Source: Bacteroides stercorirosoris (GTDB lineage Bacteria; Bacteroidota; Bacteroidia; Bacteroidales; Bacteroidaceae). Taken from it: a stretch of DNA of 64,000 nt. Both the position numbers and the translations under genes were made by a program. The stretch is taken from assembly GCF_900142015.1 (NCBI RefSeq), contig NZ_FQZN01000009.1:1-64000 (forward strand), given 5' to 3'. Shown piece by piece: positions 34,714-44,231 of this stretch. A model generated the notes under the pieces. That model worked only from the letters and a program-made list of their open reading frames with translations, ran no database searches and was not told where the DNA came from. Position 1 is the first letter of the stretch. Each line of letters begins with the position of its first letter.

Positions 34714-36261
34714 CTAACGGATGATTTCCGGAGCTACTTGTTTGTATTGGTCCATGCAGGCACCGATCGGTGCACCGATATAGGTAGGGTCACAAATCAA
34801 ATATTTGCTGCCGTCATCTAACACCACATAATCACCGGAGATTTCTTCCGTGAAGCGGACGGCCGAAGCAATATGATTGGGATAATCCAGAAGAATGGTA
34901 TCCAAGCCGAGCAAATCCCTCACTAAAGTGGAATAAAGCATCGCACGGTCTTCGCAATCACAATAAGGATAATAGAATGTCTCATCCGGGAAGTTCGGCT
35001 TTTCAAATCCGAATTGCTCTCCGTCCGTCTGATATTCAAAGGCGGTCTGCACAAAGTTGAGCAAAATGTTGGCGGCATCTTTCTGAGACTTACCCTCAAT
35101 GGCAGTTTTCAACTGTGGATAAAGTGAAGAACGAAGTTCCTCGCTCATCGGGGTTTTATAGTGAATCACTACATCACACTGCGGATAATCGTAATAAAAG
35201 TCTATCAGATTTTTATTAACCTGCGTCTGTACTTTCACAGCACCCGTAGATGAAGTCAGACTCCTTTCAAACTCATTCATATAGAAAGAAGGAATACCTT
35301 CAATATTCAGGCATACCAGATTCTTGGCATTGGCAAAGTCCTGACGATACGTATAAATGCCCATCGAGCCACCCGGGGTAGGTTCGAACACATAATACTT
35401 ATTGCCGCCTATAGTAAGATAAGGTGTGCCATAGATGGTACCGGCAGGAGCAACCATCAGTTTTAGCTGGTCGTCAATCTTGGCAAGCTTTACCTTATAG
35501 CCGGACTTATTCAAGAGGAACATCTGCAAGAATACGATGTTGTTTGTATTTCCTGCACCATATAACTGTACTCCGATTTGCTTGGTGAAAAGTAAATACG
35601 CCCAGTCACTCAGGTTCTTTTCCTTCTTGATTGTCATGCAATCCTTCACCATCTGTTCATAGTTCCTCTTACAAAGAGTTTTCCAGGCATCCGCCACGTC
35701 AGATTCACGATTTCCCTTCAAAGAAAGGTCTTCCGCCATTTCCAAAGCCACATCAAACGTAGTACCGTAGAAATTCACAGGTGTACGGTAAATCGTACTA
35801 CCCGGCTTTACGGAAGGCACTTCCACCAACACAGGAGTATAAGGTTTTCCCGGCACATATATACCCGGTGCGGGCTTATCCTCAATGGGCGGTAAGTCGG
35901 GACGTTTCACGTCCACAGGCACCTTGTCGCCCATACTTGGCACAGGGGCATCCGGCACTTTCGGCGCAGCAGGCTTTATGTTCACCGGAGGCATAGCCGG
36001 CTTCGTCTTATCAAACTCTACCGGTTTGGGCGGTTCGGGACGTTCAGGAGCCGGAATGGCGGCAAACGCCTCAAACTTCTGCCACGTTTCTCTCAGGAAT
36101 GTTTCGAACTCCGCATCCGCCTTATTCTTGAAATCATCAAATTCTTGTTGCTGCTGCTTCGCGAAATCATCAAATTCTTTCTCGATATCCTGCGCACACA
36201 AAGGCGCTGCCGACAGGAAGAAAGCAGTCAAAGCAACCGAAAAACACTTCATCTTATTCAT
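34714..36261 (-). CDS. Exported protein with coiled coil, Pro-rich linker and transglutaminase-like domain
   Basis: A 515-residue protein with a signal peptide (ending LCAQ). Residues 24-67 have repeated EFDDF/EFETF units in a coiled-coil pattern, residues 68-150 are a Pro/Lys-rich linker, and the rest is globular. Near the end are CEDRAMLYSTLVRDLLG (Cys436), DYPNHIASAV (His463) and LICDPTYIG (Asp491), the order and spacing of a transglutaminase-like Cys-His-Asp triad. It is last of three co-oriented exported genes. The substrate is unknown; the triad assignment is mine from the motif. Confidence 0.65.
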   Translation of the reverse strand: MNKMKCFSVALTAFFLSAAPLCAQDIEKEFDDFAKQQQQEFDDFKNKADAEFETFLRETWQKFEAFAAIPAPERPEPPKPVEFDKTKPAMPPVNIKPAAPKVPDAPVPSMGDKVPVDVKRPDLPPIEDKPAPGIYVPGKPYTPVLVEVPSVKPGSTIYRTPVNFYGTTFDVALEMAEDLSLKGNRESDVADAWKTLCKRNYEQMVKDCMTIKKEKNLSDWAYLLFTKQIGVQLYGAGNTNNIVFLQMFLLNKSGYKVKLAKIDDQLKLMVAPAGTIYGTPYLTIGGNKYYVFEPTPGGSMGIYTYRQDFANAKNLVCLNIEGIPSFYMNEFERSLTSSTGAVKVQTQVNKNLIDFYYDYPQCDVVIHYKTPMSEELRSSLYPQLKTAIEGKSQKDAANILLNFVQTAFEYQTDGEQFGFEKPNFPDETFYYPYCDCEDRAMLYSTLVRDLLGLDTILLDYPNHIASAVRFTEEISGDYVVLDDGSKYLICDPTYIGAPIGACMDQYKQVAPEIIR

Positions 36262-36301
36262 CTGTATAATAGATTTAGAGAAGTTAAAAATAAAACATGC
36301 A

Positions 36302-37093
36302 TTACTTGATAAGTATCATGTCGTAGAAGGCACAACGCTTGTCATTAGGAATGGAATATACCCATTTCAACACATTCTGATAGGTCACCTCATCCGTAAA
36401 AGGAATATTTTCTTTGGTAGCCACCATCATCATGTTGATTTTTTCACTTTCTTTCCCTTGCTTTTCCATACGATAATCCACCGCATTACTGAAAGGAATT
36501 CCATATTCCTTCTCCGCTTTCAACAAAGTGTTGGGCTCATAAGTATTAGGATAGAGCAACGCCCCACCGGTGCTGTCAAACCAGAAGAATTTCAGATAAG
36601 AGTCCGTCCCGTGTACTTTCAGCGTACAGGTAAATACGTCTCCTTCCTTATATAGATTCGCAACGCCCTTCACTTCCAGCGCATACGACTTATCCACCTT
36701 TTCCTCTTTCTGCACTACGGCGTCGATAGTCACCACTTTATAGAGGCTGCGGGTATCCGTATCCCACACTTCCTCCACTTTTTTATTAGTGACATTCACC
36801 ATTCCACCAATCGCGAGCACGTTCATTTGTGAATACGCCTCATGAAATTCCGTACCGCTGTCTTGCGAAATCTGTCCGAACACAGACCACACATTCTCCA
36901 TGACGCCAGCTTTGCGCAAGGCTTCCTTCTTCGCCTCCATAAAAGCGCGTTCTTCCGCTTCTTTCAGCGTAATCTCCTCACTCACCTGCCAACGTCCCTG
37001 CGCGCCTTTCACCTTAACGGTCTGGGCGTGCAGTGGAGCAGTTGTCATACATATCACAAGGAATATCCACCCAATCAGGTTGTTCCTATTCAT
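36302..37093 (-). CDS. DUF4384-type exported protein
   Basis: A 263-residue protein with a signal peptide (ending LHAQ). Residues 26-120 resemble an LPP20/FlgT-like fold (ITLKEAEERAFMEAKKEALRKAGV, then an Ala/Glu helix). Residues 145-260 match DUF4384 (GDVFTCTLKVHGTDSYLKFFWFDS ... LLYPNTYEPN ... VPF-like IPFTDEVTYQNVLKWV). It is the middle gene of three exported genes, 31 and 40 bases from its neighbours. No function is established. Confidence 0.7.
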   Translation of the reverse strand: MNRNNLIGWIFLVICMTTAPLHAQTVKVKGAQGRWQVSEEITLKEAEERAFMEAKKEALRKAGVMENVWSVFGQISQDSGTEFHEAYSQMNVLAIGGMVNVTNKKVEEVWDTDTRSLYKVVTIDAVVQKEEKVDKSYALEVKGVANLYKEGDVFTCTLKVHGTDSYLKFFWFDSTGGALLYPNTYEPNTLLKAEKEYGIPFSNAVDYRMEKQGKESEKINMMMVATKENIPFTDEVTYQNVLKWVYSIPNDKRCAFYDMILIK

Positions 37094-37124
37094 TCACCAT
37101 CTGTTTTTTAGAAAACGGAATTAA

Positions 37125-37808
37125 TTAATAGCCCAGTTTATCCAACTGTTTTGCCAGTTCTTCTGACTTGGCAGCCAGTTCCTTGCGGATAGCCTGGATA
37201 GCGGCCTGATTGGCAGACTGCATACTGTAGCCGATAGTCACCATTACTTCCACATTCTTGTTAGGCAAAGTTTTGTACACTTCCACTAAAGGAATAGTAC
37301 GGCCCAATGTAGCAGAAATCACACTCTTGCTGGAAGCTACTACGCTTGACAGGCTGGCAGCCTCTTCCTGTCCCATATCGTCATTAGCCACTTTAGCTTC
37401 AATCAACTGAGATACTTTGGTCTGAATCTGACCGGCCAGGTCAATTTTTGCAGCATTGGTTGCTTGCAAGGCAGCCGCCGACTGGTTGCCACCTACCGCT
37501 CTTGAAGAAGCGATATACCAATACGGGTTACCTTCCGTATCCAGTTCAGCCTGCTTTTCCCATGCTGTTTCCAGTTGTTTAGCCAAAGGCAATTTGCCTA
37601 CCGGAGTCTTGAAACCTTCCTTTTCCAGTTTCTTGGCTTCCTTGCGGGCTTCTTTGATTGCTTTTTTCTGCAAATCCTTATCCAAAACTTTTTCTTGCTT
37701 CTTCAGGTCTTTATAAGCCTTACCAGTCGCTTTTTCCTGTGCATTCACATTTACACAAAACATCATAACAAACGCTACTAAAGCGCTAATAAATAAACTC
37801 TTTTTCAT
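37125..37808 (-). CDS. LPP20-like exported protein
   Basis: A 227-residue protein with a signal peptide (ending VNAQ), a highly charged Lys/Glu/Ala region at residues 30-70 (coiled coil expected), then GNPYWYIASSRAVGGNQ and an alanine-rich helix with LAGQIQTKVSQLIEA, the LPP20-type pattern. The end has another helix rich in Ala, Lys and Leu. It is the first gene of the three-gene unit. The role is unknown. Confidence 0.7.
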   Translation of the reverse strand: MKKSLFISALVAFVMMFCVNVNAQEKATGKAYKDLKKQEKVLDKDLQKKAIKEARKEAKKLEKEGFKTPVGKLPLAKQLETAWEKQAELDTEGNPYWYIASSRAVGGNQSAAALQATNAAKIDLAGQIQTKVSQLIEAKVANDDMGQEEAASLSSVVASSKSVISATLGRTIPLVEVYKTLPNKNVEVMVTIGYSMQSANQAAIQAIRKELAAKSEELAKQLDKLGY

Positions 37809-38108
37809 ATTCTTCCTGTTTAAAAGATTAATATTTATGTTGAAACTTTATATACATTGTTCCTCGCAAAAATAGGCAAAAATTTCTAATAATATATATA
37901 TCGCGTCTTTTTTTTTCATTGCCTCCAGACAAATGGAAATAAATATCACGGTAAACAGTGACAGCCAAGCTGCAAAATGCCTAACTTTGCAGCGTTTTCA
38001 GTAAACAATTCAGCTTCTGACAGGTTATTAGAAAGGTTTCAACGAAGTTATAACCCCTTTCGGCTGAAGGAAGTCGAGTTTAATAATAACAAATAGGTAT
38101 ATAGTATT
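37809..38108. other. Divergent intergenic region
   Basis: 300 bases between the LPP20-like gene and lrgA. It holds a minus-strand -7 box TATTTTTG (37874-37867) 59 bases before the LPP20-like start, and a plus-strand TAACTTTG (37982-37989), about 120 bases before lrgA. I see no reading frame that looks coding. Confidence 0.55.
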
Positions 38109-38447
38109 ATGATTCGTCAATGCGCCATCCTTTTCGGATGCCTGGCTTTGGGTGAATTGGTTGTTTTTCTTACGGACCTCAAACTTCCGTCCAGCATCAT
38201 AGGTATGCTGCTGCTCACCCTTTTTCTGAAATTGGGTTGGATTAAACTGCAATGGGTGCAGGGATTATCCGACTTTCTGGTTGCTAATCTGGGATTTTTC
38301 TTTATCCCACCCGGTGTAGCTCTTATGCTTTATTTTGACATCATCGCCGACCAGTTTTGGCCCATAGTCATCGCTTCATTAGTCAGCACCCTGCTGGTAT
38401 TGGTAGTAACAGGGTGGGTTCATCAACTAACACGTAAAATAAAATGA
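38109..38447 (+). CDS. lrgA: CidA/LrgA-family holin-like protein
   Basis: A 112-residue protein with four hydrophobic segments and the family motifs 'LPSSIIGMLLLTLFL' and 'FFFIPPGVALM'. LrgA/CidA proteins affect murein hydrolase activity or metabolite export. Its stop overlaps the lrgB start (ATGA), the usual tight pairing. Confidence 0.92.
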   Translation: MIRQCAILFGCLALGELVVFLTDLKLPSSIIGMLLLTLFLKLGWIKLQWVQGLSDFLVANLGFFFIPPGVALMLYFDIIADQFWPIVIASLVSTLLVLVVTGWVHQLTRKIK

Positions 38448-39139
38448 GTTACTTAGACAACGAGTTCTTCCTGTTAGCCGTTACGTTTGGCGTATTTTTC
38501 TTCTCCAAACTGCTACAAAAGAAAACAGGCATCCTATTGCTCAACCCCATTCTTCTGACCATTGCCGTCCTGATTATCTTTCTAAAAATGGCACATATCA
38601 GCTACGACACCTACAACAAAGGCGGGCATCTCATAGAATTCTGGCTGAAACCGGCCGTGGTAGCCCTCGGTGTTCCCCTCTACCTACAGTTAGAAGCCAT
38701 CAGGAAACAACTGGTTCCCATCCTGCTTTCACAACTGGCAGGTTGCATTATCGGAGTAGTTTCTGTTGTGGTGATCGCCAAGCTGATGGGAGCGCCACAG
38801 GAAATAATCTATTCACTCGCCCCTAAATCCGTCACCACTCCCATCGCTATGGAGGTGGCCAAAACATTGGGCGGTATTCCATCATTAACGGCTGCCGTAG
38901 TAGTCTGCGTGGGTTTGCTAGGCAGTATTGTCGGTGTCAAAACCCTGAAACTGACCCGTGTAGGTAGTCCCATTGCCCAAGGATTATCCCTGGGAGCCGC
39001 CGCCCACGCCGTAGGAACTTCCACCGCAATGGACATCAGCAGCAAATACGGAGCATACGCCAGCCTCGGACTGACGCTAAATGGAATCTTCACTGCCCTG
39101 CTCACCCCAACTATTTTACGATTATTAGGTCTGCTATAA
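38444..39139 (+). CDS. lrgB: LrgB-family membrane protein
   Basis: A 231-residue membrane protein with about seven segments and the conserved block LAPKSVTTPIAMEVAKTLGG, followed by LGAAAHAVGTSTAMD. It acts with LrgA in the inner membrane; related plant and bacterial pairs export glycolate or pyruvate. Confidence 0.92.
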   Translation: MSYLDNEFFLLAVTFGVFFFSKLLQKKTGILLLNPILLTIAVLIIFLKMAHISYDTYNKGGHLIEFWLKPAVVALGVPLYLQLEAIRKQLVPILLSQLAGCIIGVVSVVVIAKLMGAPQEIIYSLAPKSVTTPIAMEVAKTLGGIPSLTAAVVVCVGLLGSIVGVKTLKLTRVGSPIAQGLSLGAAAHAVGTSTAMDISSKYGAYASLGLTLNGIFTALLTPTILRLLGLL

Positions 39140-39150
39140 CAATTTCTCCC

Positions 39151-39158
39151 TATCTTTG
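39151..39158 (+). promoter_or_regulatory. Candidate -7 box of the DUF2156 gene
   Basis: TATCTTTG, 36 bases before the start at 39194. Confidence 0.5.
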
Positions 39159-39193
39159 TTATTCTAAGTAATCAACTTAACGAAAACGATTAT

Positions 39194-40108
39194 ATGATAT
39201 CATTTAAAGACATCGAACTTACAGACAAAGAAGTCATCACATCCTATACACAGAACAGCCCCCGGCGCAACTGTGACCTTTCATTTTCCAACCTCTGTAG
39301 CTGGCGTTTCCTTTACGATACGCAATTTGCCGTGCAGGACGGATTCCTGATACTGAAATTCTGGGCAGGTGACAAACTAGTGTACATGATGCCGGTAGGA
39401 AACGGAGATTTAAAGAAAGTACTGGAAGATATGATAGAAGATGCCGGACAAGAAGGTGAACGCTTCTGTATGCTTGGCGTATGCGCAGGTATGCGGGCAG
39501 ACCTGGAAGCCATCATGCCGGGCAAGTTCCACTTTGAAGCGGACAGGGATTATGCCGATTACCTGTATCTGCGTACCGACCTCTCCACATTAGCGGGTAA
39601 AAAGTTCCAGGCCAAACGGAACCACCTCAACAAGTTCCGTCGGACTTACAATTACGAATACGTCCCTCTCACCCCCGACCGCATCCGGGAGTGTCTTGAC
39701 CTGGAAGCCGAATGGTGTAAAGTGAATAACTGCGACCAGCACGAAGGTACCGGTAACGAACGTCGTGCCCTCATCTACGCATTGCACAATTTCGAGGCAC
39801 TCGGCCTGACAGGTGGCATCCTTCATGTGAACGGCAAGATTGTAGCTTTCACATTCGGTATGCCTATCAACCAGGACACATTCGGAGTACATGTGGAAAA
39901 GGCCGACACCAGTATTGATGGTGCCTACGCCATGATAAACTATGAATTCGCCAACCATATCCCCGAACAATATATTTATGTCAACCGGGAAGAAGACCTG
40001 GGTATTGAAGGATTGCGTAAAGCCAAGCTATCCTATCAGCCGACCATCATTCTGGAGAAATATATGGCGTGCCTGAACGAGACTCCCGTAGAACCTGTGA
40101 AATGGTAA
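39194..40108 (+). CDS. DUF2156 protein, GNAT-like fold
   Basis: A 304-residue soluble protein matching the DUF2156/phosphatidylglycerol lysyltransferase C-terminal domain: SFSNLCSWRFLYDTQF, the KKFQAKRNHLNKFRR helix and the late YVNREEDLGIEGLRKAKLSYQP block. These are tandem GNAT-like folds that move an aminoacyl group. No membrane region is attached, unlike MprF. The acceptor is unknown. A second acetyltransferase-fold gene follows after 60 bases. Confidence 0.8.
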   Translation: MISFKDIELTDKEVITSYTQNSPRRNCDLSFSNLCSWRFLYDTQFAVQDGFLILKFWAGDKLVYMMPVGNGDLKKVLEDMIEDAGQEGERFCMLGVCAGMRADLEAIMPGKFHFEADRDYADYLYLRTDLSTLAGKKFQAKRNHLNKFRRTYNYEYVPLTPDRIRECLDLEAEWCKVNNCDQHEGTGNERRALIYALHNFEALGLTGGILHVNGKIVAFTFGMPINQDTFGVHVEKADTSIDGAYAMINYEFANHIPEQYIYVNREEDLGIEGLRKAKLSYQPTIILEKYMACLNETPVEPVKW

Positions 40109-40168
40109 CTCCATATTTATACAGTCAATTAAGTAATAAGCAACACATAGTTAAGTAGAAAAAGAGAA

Positions 40169-41212
40169 ATGCGTGAGAAAGTAAGGAAACTGTGGAAACT
40201 TTGTTTCAATGACAGCAAAGAGTTTGTGGATATGTATTTTCGCCTCCGTTACAACAACGATGTCAACGTCGCTATCGAAAGCGGCAATGAAGTCATTGCT
40301 GCCTTACAGATGCTGCCCTATCCCATGACTTTTTGTGGCAATGAGGTAGCTACAGCTTATATTTCAGGAGCCTGCACCCATCCCGATTACCGCAGCCGGG
40401 GCGTGATGCGCGAACTGCTCTCACAAGCATTCGGACGTATGTATCGTAATGACATCGCTTTCAGCACTCTTATCCCCGCCGAACCGTGGTTATTCGATTA
40501 TTACGCCCGTACAGGCTATGTAACGGCTTTCCGCTATGGCAAGCGTACGTTCACCCTGCCTGCTGACGGAAAAGACTCCTTCTCTCCCGTTCCACCTACC
40601 GGCATTGCCTGGAAATTCCAGACTTTCACGGACTACAACGAAGACATCTATTGCTACCTGAATCGTAAAATGCAGGAACGTCCTTGCTGTCTGCAACATA
40701 CGGAAGCCGACTTCCGTGTGGTTCTCGCCGATTTGGAATTAAGTGAAGGATATATTTTCACTTTATCAGACGAGTTAGGGATTGCGGCTCTTGCCGTTGC
40801 TTATCCGGATGAAACCTCTTCCATTCTTCATATCGGCGAATTACTATCTGACACTCCTGAAGTGGAACGTCTGCTATTTACCTATATCTGCCGGAGCATA
40901 CAGACAGAAATCCTTCATATCGTCATGCCCCTCGCAAAAGGCCAACCTGCTTTCGACTTAGGAATGATACGTATCATTCAAGCCAAACCGGTTCTTCAGC
41001 TTTATGCAGCCACCCACCCGGAAGAAGAAATGAATATCGACCTCGTTGATGACCAGCTATCTGCCAACAATGGTTATTATTATCTGAACAAGGGAAAGTG
41101 CATGTATAGCCACAAGCGCATCCCGGGAGCTCACGAGCGACTGACCATCGGGCAATTGACCGCAAAAGTATTCTCGGCAGAACAGGCGTATATGAGTTTG
41201 ATGCTGAATTAA
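40169..41212 (+). CDS. GNAT-family acetyltransferase
   Basis: A 347-residue protein with an N-terminal GNAT core: VIAALQMLPYPM, then AYISGACTHPDYRSRGVMRELLSQAF, where the HPDYRSRG stretch is the acetyl-CoA loop. A second, less clear domain fills residues 160-347, as in Eis-like proteins. The substrate is unknown. It ends at a terminator facing pmbA. Confidence 0.8.
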   Translation: MREKVRKLWKLCFNDSKEFVDMYFRLRYNNDVNVAIESGNEVIAALQMLPYPMTFCGNEVATAYISGACTHPDYRSRGVMRELLSQAFGRMYRNDIAFSTLIPAEPWLFDYYARTGYVTAFRYGKRTFTLPADGKDSFSPVPPTGIAWKFQTFTDYNEDIYCYLNRKMQERPCCLQHTEADFRVVLADLELSEGYIFTLSDELGIAALAVAYPDETSSILHIGELLSDTPEVERLLFTYICRSIQTEILHIVMPLAKGQPAFDLGMIRIIQAKPVLQLYAATHPEEEMNIDLVDDQLSANNGYYYLNKGKCMYSHKRIPGAHERLTIGQLTAKVFSAEQAYMSLMLN

Positions 41213-41214
41213 AA

Positions 41215-41252
41215 ATCCCGTCCTTTCTGACATCAATCAGGAAAGAACGGGA
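41215..41252. terminator. Terminator between acetyltransferase and pmbA
   Basis: ATCCCGTCC pairs with an AACGGGAT-containing arm, with a second CTTTCTGA/TCAGGAAAG pairing that has one bulge. It lies between convergent genes. Confidence 0.7.
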
Positions 41253-41276
41253 TGTTTATCTTAAAAGGTTATTTCT

Positions 41277-42596
41277 TTAAAGACCGCTGAAGTCCACTCC
41301 TTCAAACACTAATGAAGGTATCAGCCAGCTACGATCTTTACGCGCATCATTTCCGATAGCCGCAAGTGAGTTCCACAAGGTGAGGAAATTCCCGGTAACG
41401 TTCATCTCATTGACAGGCTGCGTCAGCTTACCGTTCTCAATGAGGAAACCTTCGATACCGTATGAGAAGTCACCGGTATTGCTATTGCTGTTACCGCCAT
41501 TCAGTCCGGTCACAAGAATACCGTTAGTCACATCGGCAATCAGCCCGTTCAAGTCTTTATCTCCCGGAGTCAGCACCAGGCGTGACGGGCCGCTGATAGT
41601 AGGCGCTACCCCCATCTTCTTAGCATTATAAGTATCGAAGAAGTAAGTCTTCAGCACACCATTCTCAAAAATCGGACGGCGTTCCGTAGCCACACCTTCG
41701 CCATCGAAATAGCGTGAGCCATTGGCACCGATAACGTGCGGGTCATCCATCAGCGTCAACTTATCAGAAGCCACCTTCTGGTCCAGCTTATCTATCAGGA
41801 AAGAGTTCTTCTGTTGCAAGGAAGAACCATAAAGGGCACTCAATACAGGACTCAACATACGACCGGAACTCATCGGATCAACCACCATTGTATATTTACC
41901 CGACTTCACCTTCTTCTGTCCTAACTTACGCAGCACACGCTCCAGAGCCTTGGCGCCGATATCTGTTTTCGGCAATGCATCATAGAATAGTGTACTTTCA
42001 TACCAATAGTCCGACGGACGTGCCTCGCCCTCTCCCCTGACTGCCACACTGGCGCTTACCGAATACCAGGTTGATTTGGATTCTCCTTCGAAGCCATTGC
42101 TCATCAGACGATAGGAAGCATTCTCACCGTCACTGTAAGAAGTCTCCACAGAGATGATACGGTCATTCTTGCCCAATACCTCTTCAGCGGCAGCACGGGC
42201 ACGGGCTACCTTATCATCAGGATTGATGCCAAAGATTTTACCATCAAACAGTTTCAGGTCGGGCTTGCCACCTTTATAATAACGGGCAGGATCAGCCAGC
42301 ACACGGAATTCATCTTCAGCCAGGTAACGGGTAGATTCGATACCATTCTTAATGAAACTTTCCAGCTCTTTCTTATCCAGACGGTTGGTAGAATAATTAC
42401 CATAACGTCCGTCTACGTACAAATTTATTCCCAGACCACTTTCGGAAGCCTGCTGCAAGCGGTCCATCTTGGCGTCGCGCAGTTCGAAAGAAGTATTTGA
42501 GTTGGCATACAATATTACTTTGGCTGCCTGGCAACCGTTTTTCAGAGCGAAGTCCATCGCCCATTGAGCCAGTTTTTTATTATCGTCTGTTATCAT
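41277..42596 (-). CDS. pmbA: TldD/PmbA family protein, PmbA (TldE) subunit
   Basis: A 439-residue protein of the TldE type, without the HExxxH motif of its partner. It has the family end GNFLTLWNSLAAIGND and the NSNTGDFSYGIEGFLIENG block. With TldD it forms a heterodimeric protease that degrades unfolded peptides and processes some modified peptides. Its start overlaps the tldD stop by one base (TGATG). Confidence 0.9.
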   Translation of the reverse strand: MITDDNKKLAQWAMDFALKNGCQAAKVILYANSNTSFELRDAKMDRLQQASESGLGINLYVDGRYGNYSTNRLDKKELESFIKNGIESTRYLAEDEFRVLADPARYYKGGKPDLKLFDGKIFGINPDDKVARARAAAEEVLGKNDRIISVETSYSDGENASYRLMSNGFEGESKSTWYSVSASVAVRGEGEARPSDYWYESTLFYDALPKTDIGAKALERVLRKLGQKKVKSGKYTMVVDPMSSGRMLSPVLSALYGSSLQQKNSFLIDKLDQKVASDKLTLMDDPHVIGANGSRYFDGEGVATERRPIFENGVLKTYFFDTYNAKKMGVAPTISGPSRLVLTPGDKDLNGLIADVTNGILVTGLNGGNSNSNTGDFSYGIEGFLIENGKLTQPVNEMNVTGNFLTLWNSLAAIGNDARKDRSWLIPSLVFEGVDFSGL

Positions 42597-44134
42597 CAGT
42601 TTTCTCCTCCTACCGTTAATTTACTTACTAAAGCCGATGGCATACCGCAGGTCACAGGACAAGATTGTCCGTCCTTACCGCACGTCCACGTACCGTTATC
42701 TATCTGGTCATTGTTTGCCACCATGGTGATGTCTGCCAATGCCTTCGGACCGTTACCGATAATATTGATATCCTTGATGGGCTGTGTCAGCTTGCCGTCT
42801 TCGATAAGATAGCCGAACTTCACGAAGAAAGTAAAGTCACCCGCACCGATCTGCACCTGTCCGTTAGTGAACTGGTAGGCATAGATACCGTTTTTCACAG
42901 TAGAGATGATATCTTCTTCTTTCATGTTTCCGGCTTCCATATAGGTGGCGCGCATACGCGGAATAGGCACATTGCGGAACGTATCGCGACGACCGTTTCC
43001 GGTAGGAGCCACACCGTAATGCTTGGAACTGATACGGTCGTGCAGATAGCTGGTCAGCACACCATCTTTCACGATATAAGTTTTCTGACCTTCCACACCT
43101 TCATCGTCGAAGTTCACAGAACCACGGTTGAAAGGAATGGTGCCGTCATCTACCACACTGATGTGTTCGTTGCAAACCTTCTTGTTCAGTTGGTCGGCAA
43201 AGATGGAAGTGTTCTTGCGGTTGAAGTCGGCTTCAAAGGCATGTCCTATGGCTTCGTGCAACAAAATACCCGAACCACCGGCAGCCATCACTACAGGCAG
43301 TTCACCGCCTTTGGGCTTAATGGCCTTGAACATAATTGCCGTATTATCCACCACCTCACGTGCCAGAACTTCAATAATATCATCCGACAGGAATTCGAAA
43401 CCCTTACGATAAGAACGGGTAGCATAATTATTTTCCATACGCCCATCCTCTTCCATCACGCAGAAAGCCATATAGGACACCATCGGGCGGTAATCATAGT
43501 AAGTGACGCCTTCGGAATTGCAGAACAGCACATGGGTAGTGCTATCACTCAGACCGGCCTGCACTTTGCGCACGCGTTTATCCAATGAGAACACCTTGTC
43601 ATTCAGTTTCTGCAAGTAAGGCATTTTAGCTTTCAAATTCACTTCTTCCCAGGGGGTCACTACGGAGTAACGGTCTCTTTCAATCGTTTTTTCCTTGAAC
43701 GCCACCGGTTTACCGGCTTTGCCCGAAGAGGCGATACGGGCAGCGGTACGTGCCGCACGCAGCATTTCTTCCAAAGTCACGCCTTCTACGTAAGCATAAC
43801 CGCTTTGGTCGCCTGCCAATACGCGTACTCCCATACCGAAGTCGATATTCGAACTGCAACTATTTACCTTACCGTCCATCAGACTGACATTATTGTTGAA
43901 AGAGTGCTCGAAATAGAGGTCGGCATAATCTCCACCTTTCTCAAGGGCAACGGTCAGCACTTTCTTCAAGTCCGCTTCCGTTACACCGAAATGGTTCATT
44001 GCCGCATCTACGGCAGACTTTTTGTCCGTTCCTCCCAAAGCTCCCCGTACCGTATCCGGCAAGGCAAGTGACGGAGCAGCCAGCGAACCTAATACCGCCA
44101 AACTCCCCATCCGTAAGAAATTCCGTCTATCCAT
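42596..44134 (-). CDS. tldD: TldD metalloprotease subunit with Tat-like signal
   Basis: A 512-residue protein carrying the zinc motif HEAIGH (residues 293-298) and the later ISVVDDGTIPFNRGSVNFDDEG block of TldD. The N-terminus is MDRRNFLRMGSLAVLGSLAA, a twin-arginine-type signal (RRNFLR followed by a hydrophobic stretch and PSLALP), so it may be exported; E. coli TldD is cytosolic. PmbA directly after it has no such signal. Confidence 0.9.
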   Translation of the reverse strand: MDRRNFLRMGSLAVLGSLAAPSLALPDTVRGALGGTDKKSAVDAAMNHFGVTEADLKKVLTVALEKGGDYADLYFEHSFNNNVSLMDGKVNSCSSNIDFGMGVRVLAGDQSGYAYVEGVTLEEMLRAARTAARIASSGKAGKPVAFKEKTIERDRYSVVTPWEEVNLKAKMPYLQKLNDKVFSLDKRVRKVQAGLSDSTTHVLFCNSEGVTYYDYRPMVSYMAFCVMEEDGRMENNYATRSYRKGFEFLSDDIIEVLAREVVDNTAIMFKAIKPKGGELPVVMAAGGSGILLHEAIGHAFEADFNRKNTSIFADQLNKKVCNEHISVVDDGTIPFNRGSVNFDDEGVEGQKTYIVKDGVLTSYLHDRISSKHYGVAPTGNGRRDTFRNVPIPRMRATYMEAGNMKEEDIISTVKNGIYAYQFTNGQVQIGAGDFTFFVKFGYLIEDGKLTQPIKDINIIGNGPKALADITMVANNDQIDNGTWTCGKDGQSCPVTCGMPSALVSKLTVGGEN

Positions 44135-44231
44135 CTTTTTATTCTTTAAGATTGCTAATAATTATCTATGTTATGCTATTGCTATTCTGTACAATAAGAC
44201 GCCATTTACTACCATTTTGTCACACCGGACT

